Positions 40,165-48,111 of a stretch of DNA of 64,000 nt are shown here, piece by piece. This DNA comes from Duganella sp. BJB476 (GTDB taxonomy: Bacteria > Pseudomonadota > Gammaproteobacteria > Burkholderiales > Burkholderiaceae_D). The notes beneath the pieces were generated by a model. The model made no database searches, had not been told where the DNA came from, and was given only the letters and a program-made list of their open reading frames with translations. Position 1 is the first letter of the stretch. Each line of letters starts with the position of its first letter. The stretch is from the NCBI RefSeq assembly GCF_003416895.1, contig NZ_QVIO01000002.1, forward strand, positions 310,001-374,000, in the 5' to 3' direction. The position numbers and the translations under genes were made by a program.

Positions 40165-40611
40165 TTATTTTGTCGCAACATCAACCTCGGCGCTCGATCG
40201 AGCAATTGAGGCCTTCTTCTTGGGAAGTGGATTAACTGGTGTGCCATGCCTGCGGCCGACGTACTCCGCGATCGCGACACTCAGCAATTGATTGATACTG
40301 CATTCATCAAGCTGTGCCAGATAAGCGATATCTTGATGCAATCCACCAGGAATGCGCAACGCTATCCGGCCACTTTGCATGGAAGCCTCGATGGGTTCGG
40401 CAATTGGGTAACCGCTCTCTACCGCCGCTGCAATCCACGAAGCTGCCGCAGCATCAAAATTGCGCAGCGCCTCCTCTGCCGAATCCCCCTCCGCTACACA
40501 ACCTGAAAATTCATGAACCGTAACCGTATAGCCGCCATCGGGGTCGGGAAGTAAACATCGCACATAGGGGCGCGCCAAGATTGCACGAATTTCTTCGTCA
40601 CTGATGTCCAT
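40165..40611 (-). CDS. HicB-family protein without an adjacent HicA
   Basis: 148 residues from ATG 40611, where AGGAG is 6 bases upstream (the 40617 ATG abuts it). Residues 10-70 form the HicB partial-RNase-H-like fold (CLLPDPDGGYTVTVHEFSGCVAEGDSAEEALRNF). A C-terminal ribbon-helix-helix-like segment (ALRIPGGLHQDIAYLAQLDECSINQLLSVAIAEYV) is the DNA-binding part. HicB neutralises HicA mRNA interferase and represses the operon. No HicA frame is recognisable beside it; instead two tiny frames precede it. A palindrome at the putative transcription start is a likely operator. Confidence 0.85.
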   Translation of the reverse strand: MDISDEEIRAILARPYVRCLLPDPDGGYTVTVHEFSGCVAEGDSAEEALRNFDAAAASWIAAAVESGYPIAEPIEASMQSGRIALRIPGGLHQDIAYLAQLDECSINQLLSVAIAEYVGRRHGTPVNPLPKKKASIARSSAEVDVATK

Positions 40612-40690
40612 CCTCATCTCCTTCCAAATAGGCTTCCCATGCCGCCACATCTCTCAATAGCGACTTGATAATATTTTTAGCCGTTCCCAC
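40598..40690 (-). pseudogene. Short frame overlapping the HicB start
   Basis: GTG-initiated frame of 30 residues containing KNIIKSLLRDVAAWEAYLEGDED and ending with TGA 13 bases into HicB. Its charged, helical composition is protein-like, but there is no ribosome site at the GTG. It is probably the second half of the broken 47-residue frame starting at 40742. Confidence 0.25.
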
Positions 40691-40742
40691 CCGCAGATCC
40701 ACCGCATGACTTCTTGATTTTGGCTAAATGGCTCGGTGTCAT
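40677..40742 (-). CDS. Tiny ORF (21 aa), first half of a possibly frameshifted small gene
   Basis: The frame MTPSHLAKIKKSCGGSAGGNG stops at TAA 40679-40677. A single-base deletion at about 40679 would join it to the frame running down to 40598 (KNIIKSLLRDVAAWEAYLEG...), giving a 47-residue protein whose end overlaps the HicB start. It may be a pseudogene or a sequencing error; no family is recognised. Confidence 0.25.
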   Translation of the reverse strand: MTPSHLAKIKKSCGGSAGGNG

Positions 40743-40750
40743 GGCATCGC

Positions 40751-40779
40751 AGCGATATCGCTGGCGATATCACATTATA
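40751..40779 (-). promoter_or_regulatory. Candidate HicB operator and -10 box
   Basis: AGCGATATCGCT (40751-40762) is a perfect 12-base palindrome. GCGATATC repeats at 40764-40771. A TATAAT -10 on the minus strand lies at 40774-40779, so the palindrome overlaps the expected transcription start, the usual place for toxin-antitoxin autorepression. The -35 is poor. Confidence 0.45.
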
Positions 40780-40818
40780 GACATGCCGTTTGCATGCTGT
40801 GACGATTCTCCAATAGAA

Positions 40819-40849
40819 AATGCCGCCTGGTTTTGCGCCAGGCGGCATT
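40819..40849 (-). terminator. Terminator of the GlcG-like gene
   Basis: AATGCCGCCTGG pairs with CCAGGCGGCATT over 12 bp with a 7-base loop. Leftward it is followed by TTCTATT, so it is a good intrinsic terminator for the upstream leftward gene. Confidence 0.75.
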
Positions 40850-40878
40850 CTTGTACTGCGGTCGATTGCGGCTGAAAC

Positions 40879-41289
40879 TTAGTTCAGCGCGGCGATACCG
40901 GCCTTGGCAACTTGCACATCCTCGGCCGACTTGACGCCCGAGACGCCGACGGCGCCGATGACGTGGCCGTCAACGATGATGGGTACGCCGCCTTCCAGCA
41001 GGCCGTCCGCCATCGGCGCCGGGGCGCTCAGGAAGGCGGTGCGGCCGTTGTTGATCATGTCTTCGTAGATCTTCGACTCGCGGCGGCCCAGCGCCGAGAC
41101 GCGTGCCTTGGCCGGGGCGATGTGCGACGACAGCGGCGCGGCGCCGTCCTGGCGTTGCAGCCACAGCAGGTGGCCGCCGTCGTCGACGATGGCGATTACG
41201 ACCGGCCAGTTGTGGGCGACCGCCTCGGCTTCGGCGCCGGCAGCGATCTTCTTGATGTCGGCAAGCGACAGGTATGGTTTGGTTTGCAT
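40879..41289 (-). CDS. GlcG/HbpS-family (haem-degrading-like) protein
   Basis: 136 residues of the GlcG/HbpS alpha-beta fold: LSLADIKKIAAGAEAEAVAHNWPVVIAIVDDGGHLLWLQRQDGA, AKARVSALGRRESKIYEDM and PIIVDGHVIGAVGVSGVKSAEDVQVAKAGIAAL. HbpS binds haem; GlcG is a glycolate-cluster protein of unclear role. No haem or glycolate operon is adjacent, so function is unassigned. No signal peptide is seen, and a strong terminator follows. Confidence 0.88.
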   Translation of the reverse strand: MQTKPYLSLADIKKIAAGAEAEAVAHNWPVVIAIVDDGGHLLWLQRQDGAAPLSSHIAPAKARVSALGRRESKIYEDMINNGRTAFLSAPAPMADGLLEGGVPIIVDGHVIGAVGVSGVKSAEDVQVAKAGIAALN

Positions 41290-41325
41290 GTGCTCTTCCT
41301 TATTCTTGGACCGGATATTGTACTG

Positions 41326-42249
41326 CTACGGCCTGCGCTTGGCTTCCAGTTTCTGCTTGATCTGCGCCATCACCTGCGCGGCGGCCTGCTCGCCGGCCAG
41401 GATCGCCTGGTTGCGGCCGGCGAAATCGTTGCCCGCCATTTTGCCCAGGCTAGGCGCGATGACCACGTCCGCATCCTTCAATTCGTACTGGTTGATGCGC
41501 TGGCCCATGATGCTGAAGGTCTGCATGATGACGTCGAGCGAGCTGACGGTGGCCTGCACATCGGCCTGGGTCGAGATATTGACCGCGATGACAAAGTCCG
41601 CGCCCATGTCGCGCGCAAAGCGCACCGGCACCGGCGCCACCAGGCCGCCGTCCACATACGAGCGGCCGTTGATCACCACCGGCTGGAACACCCCCGGCAC
41701 CGACGACGACGCCCGCACCGCCATGCCGGTATTCCCGCGCTGGAACAGGATGGGCTGGCCGGTCTTCAGGTCCGACGCCACGGCGCCGAAAGGTATCTTC
41801 AACTTCTCGATAGGCTGGTTGTTGACCGCCTTGTTGACGTAGGACTGCAGCGCCTCGCCTTTCAGCACGCCGGAGCTCTTGCCGAACAGCGGCACGGCCC
41901 AGTCGGAGATCGCCGCTTCGTCCATGTCCATCGCCACCTTCTGCAGCTGGAAGCCGGTGTTGCCGGCCGCGTAGAGCGCGCCGACCACCGAGCCGGCGCT
42001 GGTGCCGACCACGATGTCCGCATAAATGCCCTGTGCCTCCAGCGCCTTGATCACGCCGATGTGCGCGAAGCCGCGCGCCGCCCCGCCGCCCAGCGCCAGG
42101 CCGATCTTGATCTTCTTGGGAGGCAGCGGCTCCGGCACCGCCAGCGGCGGCGCCGTTGGCGTTTCAATCACCGGATTGGTTTTGCAGCCGACGATGGCGG
42201 CCGCGGCGAAGATGGTTAAAGCGACAAGGGAAAGACGGCGTGATGGCAT
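41326..42249 (-). CDS. Patatin-family lipoprotein (RssA/NTE-like)
   Basis: 307 residues from ATG 42249; longer readings are shadows of the GH109 gene. The signal ends in AAAAIVGCKTN, a lipobox with the lipidated Cys near 22. The patatin domain has GLALGGGAARGFAHIGVIKALE, the nucleophile elbow VVGTSAGSVVG, and the catalytic Asp in SYVDGGLVAPVP. It is therefore a membrane-anchored phospholipase or thioesterase. It lies 63 bases downstream of GH109 on the same strand and could be at the end of that transcript, although the function does not obviously fit. Confidence 0.88.
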   Translation of the reverse strand: MPSRRLSLVALTIFAAAAIVGCKTNPVIETPTAPPLAVPEPLPPKKIKIGLALGGGAARGFAHIGVIKALEAQGIYADIVVGTSAGSVVGALYAAGNTGFQLQKVAMDMDEAAISDWAVPLFGKSSGVLKGEALQSYVNKAVNNQPIEKLKIPFGAVASDLKTGQPILFQRGNTGMAVRASSSVPGVFQPVVINGRSYVDGGLVAPVPVRFARDMGADFVIAVNISTQADVQATVSSLDVIMQTFSIMGQRINQYELKDADVVIAPSLGKMAGNDFAGRNQAILAGEQAAAQVMAQIKQKLEAKRRP

Positions 42250-42311
42250 GTATGGGTTCAATCTGCTGGGTTTTGGGCGCAGCAGATTGTAACCTACGAT
42301 GGTCAGCCGCT

Positions 42312-43664
42312 TCAGAGCGCGAAGATCGGCTTGCGCGTCTTCCAAGCCCCGGCCGTGAAGTCCGGGAAGTCCAGCGTCTGGAAGTTCTGCGCGATCGACT
42401 GCTCCGACAACGGCGTGATGGCGCTCCACGTCACCGCGTCGTAGATATCGATCGGCATCGGCGCCCTCGCCTTCAGCGCTTCGATGAAGGACTGGATGAC
42501 GAAGAAGTCCATGCCGCCATGGCCGGCGCCCTCCGCGTCCTTGGCGTGCTTGCGCCACAGCGGATGGTCGTACTTGTCCTGGTAGGACTGGAAGTCTTCC
42601 CACTGGTGCGGCTTGCTCTTGCCCTCGATGTGGATGGAATTGTTCACGTCCATCCACAGGCCGTCGGTGCCCTGCACGCGGAAGCCTAATGAATAAGGAC
42701 GCGGCAGCGAGGTGTCGTGTTGCAGCAGGATGGTCTCGCCGTTCTCGCACGACAGCGTGGTGGTGACCACGTCGCCTAGCTTGAACTGCGTCTTCGCGCT
42801 CGGGCTGGCCGCGCCGCCCGGCTGCTTGACGATGTAGTCGTGCAGCCCGCGGGCCTTGGTGGCGAAGCTGTTGATGCGGGTGAAGCGGTTGCCGCGATTG
42901 ATGTTGGTGTACATCGCGCACGGACCGATGCCATGGCTTGGGTACAGCTCGCCGTTGCGCTGCACCGAATGCTCGGTGCGCCACTTGGCCTCCGACCAGC
43001 CCTTGGCGCCGAACTCCACACCGCCGCCATACGGCTTGGCCGGATCGCCGCTATTGAGCTTCACCGCGCGCAGGTCGTGCTGGTAGCCGCCCTGCAGGTG
43101 TATCAGCTCGCCGAACAAACCGGAGCGCACCATCTGCAGCACCGCCATCACATCGCGGCGGAAGCAGACGTTCTCCAGCAGCATATACGGCGTGTTGGTC
43201 TTGAGCTGGGTATTGAGCACATCCCAGTGGTCTTGTAGCGTGATGCCGGCGACCACCTCGCAACCCACTGGCACCTTGGCCTGCATGGCGGCGATGGCCA
43301 TCGGTGCATGCCATTCCCACGGTGTGGCGATGATCACGCCATCCAGCGCGCCCGCGTCCAGCATGCGCTTGTAGGCTTGCGGGTCGCGGTCCTCGCCGAA
43401 AGTCTTGGGCTTGGCCTTGCCGGATTTTTCCACCTGCTTGAGCGCGCGGCCCAGCATGATCGGTTCGATGTCGCACAGCGCGACGACTTCCACATCGTCG
43501 CGGCGCAGCAGTTCCTGCAACAGCACCTGGCCGCGCATGCCGGTGCCGATCATGCCGATGCGCACCCGCTCGCGGGTGCCGCCAAAGGCGGTCGGCATCA
43601 TCAGGCTGCCGGCCAACGCTGCGCCGGCGGTCAGGAAGTCGCGTCGATTAAAAACTGATTTCAT
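42312..43664 (-). CDS. GH109 Gfo/Idh/MocA-type alpha-N-acetylgalactosaminidase candidate
   Basis: 450 residues. The N-terminal Tat signal NRRDFLTAGAALAGS is followed by an NAD-binding Rossmann fold (RIGMIGTGMRGQVLLQEL) and the Gfo/Idh/MocA C-terminal domain. Family GH109 landmarks include TPWEWHAPMAIAAM, CEVVAGITLQDHW, and LYPSHGIGPCAMYTNINRG. GH109 enzymes use bound NAD and act on alpha-GalNAc ends, as in blood-group A antigen. Spacing is 22 bases after the DUF3472 gene. The surrounding uptake and catabolism genes for GalNAc make the assignment convincing. Specificity is by family and context. Confidence 0.88.
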   Translation of the reverse strand: MKSVFNRRDFLTAGAALAGSLMMPTAFGGTRERVRIGMIGTGMRGQVLLQELLRRDDVEVVALCDIEPIMLGRALKQVEKSGKAKPKTFGEDRDPQAYKRMLDAGALDGVIIATPWEWHAPMAIAAMQAKVPVGCEVVAGITLQDHWDVLNTQLKTNTPYMLLENVCFRRDVMAVLQMVRSGLFGELIHLQGGYQHDLRAVKLNSGDPAKPYGGGVEFGAKGWSEAKWRTEHSVQRNGELYPSHGIGPCAMYTNINRGNRFTRINSFATKARGLHDYIVKQPGGAASPSAKTQFKLGDVVTTTLSCENGETILLQHDTSLPRPYSLGFRVQGTDGLWMDVNNSIHIEGKSKPHQWEDFQSYQDKYDHPLWRKHAKDAEGAGHGGMDFFVIQSFIEALKARAPMPIDIYDAVTWSAITPLSEQSIAQNFQTLDFPDFTAGAWKTRKPIFAL

Positions 43665-43686
43665 GGTGCTCCTTTTAAAATTCTTC

Positions 43687-45021
43687 TTACTGCTGCGGCA
43701 GCGTGGTCACATCCACCGCCGGTTGCTGGCCAGTGGCGGCGCGGGTGAAGTTCTGGTTCACCGGCACATAGCCAGCGAAGAAGCCGCCGTTACGCAGGTA
43801 GAACTGGCCGTTATCCAGACCGCCGGCGTAGTCCATGCGCTGGACGTTGGTCACGGTGGCGTCGCCGGTGAAACGCGCCGTCGTCACCTCGGACCATGCG
43901 CCCGACACGTTACGCGCCCACTGGTTGCCAAACGATACACGCCGTCCAGCATAGCCCTTGGTATCGATGAAGTTCTCCAGGAAGGAGTAGGCTCCGGTCA
44001 GATACGTGGTGGTGGCGGGACGCTTCCAGGTGGCGATAAAGCGCCACACGCCCAGCTCCGGCGCGTAGAACCACGCTGAGTAGTCGGTGGCGCCGGCACC
44101 GTCCGGCCGCGCGCGGGTGATGAAGCGATAGGTGTTCCCGCTGATCCAGTTGTAGCTCAGGTAGGACTGGCCGCCCGTGCCCTCGCCGCCGAAGCCGTTG
44201 TCCACCACGCCCGCGCCCTTCTTGACCAGCGTGGTCTTGCCGCCACCGTCCGCATCCCACACCGAGAACAGCACCCAGCGCTCGCTGGGCGACTTGACCT
44301 GGATGCCGAAGTAGCCCTGGCCGAAGCCGTTGGCCATGTAGTAGGAGCCTTCCGGGTCCTGCCCCGCCGGCACCGTCACCTCGTTGTAGAAGTACTCGGT
44401 GTTGGCCGGCGTGGTGTAGCCCATGTGGACCGACGGTCCGCGCCGCGACCAGTAGTAGTTGGCCGCGTCGTCGGCGTAGTTGATCGCGGACGTGGTGGTC
44501 ACCCGCAGCGCCGAGACGTCGCCGAAGTAGCCGCCGTCCTTGCTGACACCCTGCAGGTCAACCTTCACATAGCCCGGCGCCGCGACCCTGACCGTGCCGA
44601 CCTGGTAGGACCCGCTGCCATTGGCGGACAGCTTGACCAGGAACGGCGTGCCGTTGACCGTGACGCGTATGGTGCTGCGGTTGCTGCCGGCCAGCCGGGC
44701 GTCCAGGCCCAGCGTGACAGAACCCGCGGACGCCATGCGGAAGTACGCGCTGGTGACGGTGTTCGGGTTGCTCCAGTTGGCCAGGCCGTTGTCGTTGATC
44801 TCCTCTTCCGCACCAGTTGGCGCACTGGTGATGAAGGCATTGCCGGCCAGCGCCACCGTCTTCGAGCCGGCGGCGGTCACGCCGGCCTGCGGCCCGCCCA
44901 TCACCACCTGCGCGGCCGTCTTGTCTGTCTGGCCGCCGGTGCTGGCGCCACCGCAGGCGCTCAGCGTCAATGCGGCGGAAAGCAGGAACAAGCGTCTTTG
45001 ATTAAAAGGTCGTCGATTCAT
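43687..45021 (-). CDS. DUF5077/DUF3472 exported lipoprotein
   Basis: 444 residues from ATG 45021, with AGGAGG 6 bases upstream. A lipobox LSACGG ends the signal. Residues about 50-170 resemble DUF5077 (ANWSNPNTVTSAYFRMASAGSVTLGLDARL), and about 195-430 resemble DUF3472 (EVTVPAGQDPEGSYYMANGFGQGYFGIQV, GGEGTGGQSYLSYNW). Such pairs are frequent in glycan-utilisation loci and are thought to bind or process sugars, but no activity is settled. It lies 10 bases downstream of the TonB receptor, in the middle of the leftward run, and could be a surface glycan-binding partner (inference). Confidence 0.8.
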   Translation of the reverse strand: MNRRPFNQRRLFLLSAALTLSACGGASTGGQTDKTAAQVVMGGPQAGVTAAGSKTVALAGNAFITSAPTGAEEEINDNGLANWSNPNTVTSAYFRMASAGSVTLGLDARLAGSNRSTIRVTVNGTPFLVKLSANGSGSYQVGTVRVAAPGYVKVDLQGVSKDGGYFGDVSALRVTTTSAINYADDAANYYWSRRGPSVHMGYTTPANTEYFYNEVTVPAGQDPEGSYYMANGFGQGYFGIQVKSPSERWVLFSVWDADGGGKTTLVKKGAGVVDNGFGGEGTGGQSYLSYNWISGNTYRFITRARPDGAGATDYSAWFYAPELGVWRFIATWKRPATTTYLTGAYSFLENFIDTKGYAGRRVSFGNQWARNVSGAWSEVTTARFTGDATVTNVQRMDYAGGLDNGQFYLRNGGFFAGYVPVNQNFTRAATGQQPAVDVTTLPQQ

Positions 45022-45031
45022 GGAGTCCTCC

Positions 45032-48010
45032 TCAGAAGAACTTGTAGTTGGCCGAGAACGAGTACATGCGGCCGAACAGGTTCTGGCTATGGTTGTAGCC
45101 TTCCCAGCCGTTCGGATCGTAGGTAGGCTGCTTGTTCAGCAGGTTCTTGATGTTCATGCCCAGCTCCAGGTTCTTCATCGGCTTCCAGTTCAGGCCCAGG
45201 TTGACCGTGTAGTACGACGGTGCGCCGCCGCACAGGTTCTGCGGCAAGGCGACCGAAGCGGCCGTGCAGTTCTCCGGCGTGTTGTCGGTGTCCCATGGAC
45301 CGTAGGCCCATTTGGTCTTGCCGGTGTAGTTGACGAACAGGCTGGTGACGAACTTCTGGTACGCCCAGTCGGCATTGAAGGTGGCGCGCACGCGTGGCGA
45401 GTCGTAGAAGCCGACCACGTTGCCGGTGAAGCCGCTGCCGTCTTCCGAGTTGTAGGTCTCGCGGCGACGGATGGTCGCCGATACGCCGGTGTTCAACTTG
45501 CCGTATTCGCCCAGCGAGAAGCGCGTGCGGGCATCGATGTCGACGCCGTCGAGCAGCGTGCGGCCACGGTTGGAGTAGGAGTTGATCAAGCCGCCCAGGT
45601 TACCCACCGAGTACTTCGGCGCGCCGCCGGAACATGCCGCCGCGTTGGCCGGGTTGTTGCACATCGCGGCGACGGCCGCCATGTTGCCACGGTCCGCATC
45701 GGTGATCGGATTGCGGATGGCGGCGCTGGTGCCGGCCAGCGTCGGACCGTATTTGTCCACCAGTTGCGTGAACAGTTCATTGAAGTCCTGGCGCACGATC
45801 TCATTGCGGCGATAGACGAACCAGTAGTCCACCGAGATGCTGACGTCTTTGACCGGCTGCAGCACCAGGCCGGCGGTCGAGATCTTGGCTTTTTCCGGAC
45901 GCAGCGACGGGTTAGGCGGCGTCAGGCCGCCGACCGTGGTCGAGCAATTCGAATTGAGCAGGTTCTTGCCCAGCTCCGCTTCGGCCGGCGAGACGGACTT
46001 CATCAGCACCTTGGCCATCGCATTGGTTTCGTCGCAGCGCACGGTGTCGCGGATGCCGCCCACCTGTGCGAACACGCCACCGCTACCCGATTCGGCCAGG
46101 TTGGGCGCGCGGAAGCCTTCGGAGTAGGTGCCGCGCACCATCACCTCGGGACGCGCGCGCCACAGCACGCCGATCTTCGGCGCCAGGTTGGCGGGGAAGT
46201 TAGGATACTTGTCCAGGCGCGCGGCGGCGTTCACTTCCAGCTTGTCGGTCACTGGTATCACCACTTCGCTGAACAGCGCCGCGATATTGCGCTGGCCGTC
46301 GAACCAGGAGCCGCCCTGCTGCGTGATGTAGCCGTTGGCAGCATCCTGGTTGCCCGGCGTGTAGAAGCTCTCGCGCATCAAGCTGGCGCCGAAAGCGGCG
46401 CGCACTTCGCGTTCGCCGATCTTGGCGATAGTGCCTTCAAGCTTGCCGTCCCAGGTCATCAGCTTGGTCCAGGACTGGATGTCGAAGGTCGGATAGGCGG
46501 CACGCAGCAGCGCGGCGTTGGCGTCGCTGATCTCGCCGAACTTGTAGGCTGGGTTGTCGGCGATGTAGGTGCGGCCGGTCGCCGCGTCGGTGGTGAACGG
46601 ACCGAAGGCCTTGGCGAAGCCCTGGGTGTTGATGTTAATCGTCTGGAACAGCGTCGAATGGCTGCCCGCCACGCTGAGCGCCGTCTCGAAGTCCCAGCCA
46701 CCGCCGATGCTGCCGCGCAGGCCGGCCACCGCGCGGTAGTTGTTGTCCTCATTGGTCTGGCCGAAGTGGCCCGGGGCGTCGAGCATGATGTAGTTCAGCC
46801 CCGCCGCGCCGCCCATCTTGGCCGCCATGTCGGCACTCAGCTTGCCTTTCAGGTAGACGTTGTTCGGTCCGAGGTAAGGCGTGACGAAGGTGTTGAGCGT
46901 GGTGCCGGTATTGCGCGCGAACCAGTTGCTGGTGCTGCCGCTGTTGAAACTGCGCGGGCCGTTCTCGCCGCGCAGCTTGATGTGGGTGTAGGTCGCTTCG
47001 GCGAAGCCTTCCAGGTTCTCACTGATCTTCAGGCGGCCGCTGAGGAAGCCGGTGACGCGGTCGGAGCTCGGGCCGGTGTCCAGTTGGTACGGCAGCGAGT
47101 TCCACACGCAGCGGCTGCCGGCGGCCTCGGTGATGGAAGTGGTGCAGCCATTGACGGCGCTCTGGGTGCGGGCATTGTTCTTGGCCTTGTCGAAGACGAA
47201 GAAGGTACCGGGATTGACCACGCCAGGTTCGCTGCCGGTGCCGGCGCGCAGGCTCGAGACAAAGGTCGGATTGTTGACGTAGAAGTAGTCGGGGCGCTTC
47301 AGGTAGGTGTCGGCAAATGCGATGCGGTCGCGCTGGTAGACGTTGATCGCGCCATAGACGTTGTAGCCATCGGCATCCAGGTCGCCCAGGCCGTACAGCA
47401 CACTGCCCTGGCGCTCGCCGTAGGACTTGACGCTCGGCGTGGAGTCGTTGGTGGCGCGGACTTCCAGGCCCTTGTAGTTCTTCTTGGTGATCACGTTGAT
47501 CACGCCGGCCACCGCGTCCGAGCCGTAGACGGCCGATGCGCCGTCGGTCAGCACTTCCATGCGTTCGATGGCGGCGGCGGGGATCGCGTCGATGTTGACG
47601 AACATGGTCTGGAAGCCGGCCGGCGCGCCGTAGAACGACAGGCGGCGGCCGTTCAGCAGCACCAGCGTGCCCTGTGCGCCCAGGCCGCGCAGGTTGGCCT
47701 GCGAGGCGCCGTCGGAACCGGTGAACATCGAGCGGAAGTCCTGCTGCGCCGGACGGGCGGCCGGCAGGTTGTCCAGCACTTGCAGCAGCGTGCGGGCGCC
47801 CATGTTTTCGATCTGCTTGGCGTCGATCACCTGCACCGGCGACGCGGTTTCGGCGTTGATGCGCTTCAGGCTGGAGCCGGTGATTTCGACCCGCGTGAGC
47901 TTCTGCTCATTGGCGCTCTTTTGTGCTTGCTCATCCAGCTCGTCGGCGGCCAGCGCCGTGGAGGCCAGACCCACCGCTACCATCGCGGCCACCAGTTTTT
48001 TCATATGCAT
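45032..48010 (-). CDS. TonB-dependent receptor, glycan type
   Basis: 992 residues from ATG 48010 (GGGAG is 6 bases upstream). Signal peptide LVAAMVAVGLASTALA; a plug with RVEITGSSLKRINAETASPVQVI, ANLRGLGAQGTLVLLNGRRL, VLTDGASAVYGSDAVAGVINVI; then a long barrel ending SFSANYKFF. This subtype occurs at polysaccharide and sugar loci of Xanthomonads and Burkholderiales. It lies between the GH31 and the DUF3472 lipoprotein genes. It is the probable importer of GalNAc-bearing oligosaccharides; no SusD is present. Confidence 0.9.
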   Translation of the reverse strand: MHMKKLVAAMVAVGLASTALAADELDEQAQKSANEQKLTRVEITGSSLKRINAETASPVQVIDAKQIENMGARTLLQVLDNLPAARPAQQDFRSMFTGSDGASQANLRGLGAQGTLVLLNGRRLSFYGAPAGFQTMFVNIDAIPAAAIERMEVLTDGASAVYGSDAVAGVINVITKKNYKGLEVRATNDSTPSVKSYGERQGSVLYGLGDLDADGYNVYGAINVYQRDRIAFADTYLKRPDYFYVNNPTFVSSLRAGTGSEPGVVNPGTFFVFDKAKNNARTQSAVNGCTTSITEAAGSRCVWNSLPYQLDTGPSSDRVTGFLSGRLKISENLEGFAEATYTHIKLRGENGPRSFNSGSTSNWFARNTGTTLNTFVTPYLGPNNVYLKGKLSADMAAKMGGAAGLNYIMLDAPGHFGQTNEDNNYRAVAGLRGSIGGGWDFETALSVAGSHSTLFQTININTQGFAKAFGPFTTDAATGRTYIADNPAYKFGEISDANAALLRAAYPTFDIQSWTKLMTWDGKLEGTIAKIGEREVRAAFGASLMRESFYTPGNQDAANGYITQQGGSWFDGQRNIAALFSEVVIPVTDKLEVNAAARLDKYPNFPANLAPKIGVLWRARPEVMVRGTYSEGFRAPNLAESGSGGVFAQVGGIRDTVRCDETNAMAKVLMKSVSPAEAELGKNLLNSNCSTTVGGLTPPNPSLRPEKAKISTAGLVLQPVKDVSISVDYWFVYRRNEIVRQDFNELFTQLVDKYGPTLAGTSAAIRNPITDADRGNMAAVAAMCNNPANAAACSGGAPKYSVGNLGGLINSYSNRGRTLLDGVDIDARTRFSLGEYGKLNTGVSATIRRRETYNSEDGSGFTGNVVGFYDSPRVRATFNADWAYQKFVTSLFVNYTGKTKWAYGPWDTDNTPENCTAASVALPQNLCGGAPSYYTVNLGLNWKPMKNLELGMNIKNLLNKQPTYDPNGWEGYNHSQNLFGRMYSFSANYKFF

Positions 48011-48059
48011 CTTTGTCTCCCAGTTGTTAGTGGTTTCTTGGTTTATTGAGGCTGCAACA

Positions 48060-48086
48060 AGCCCTCCCCGGTCCGTGGAGGGGCTC
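48060..48086. terminator. Hairpin between GH31 and TonB-receptor genes
   Basis: AGCCCTCCCC and TGGAGGGGCT form an imperfect stem with one mismatch or bulge. It lies in the 100-base gap downstream of GH31 and upstream of the receptor start, and may reduce or process the transcript there. No clear T-run. Confidence 0.3.
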
Positions 48087-48111
48087 TTTCTTGTGAAAAT
48101 AAGGGGTTAGG

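Noticed and set aside
40654..40848. 64-residue minus-strand frame between HicB and the GlcG terminator.
   Set aside because: It has a basic, low-information sequence and runs through the terminator hairpin; not a HicA.
45020..48049. Thousand-codon plus-strand frame opposite the TonB receptor.
   Set aside because: Composition is repetitive Ala/Arg/Val/His without motifs; the antisense receptor is clearly coding.
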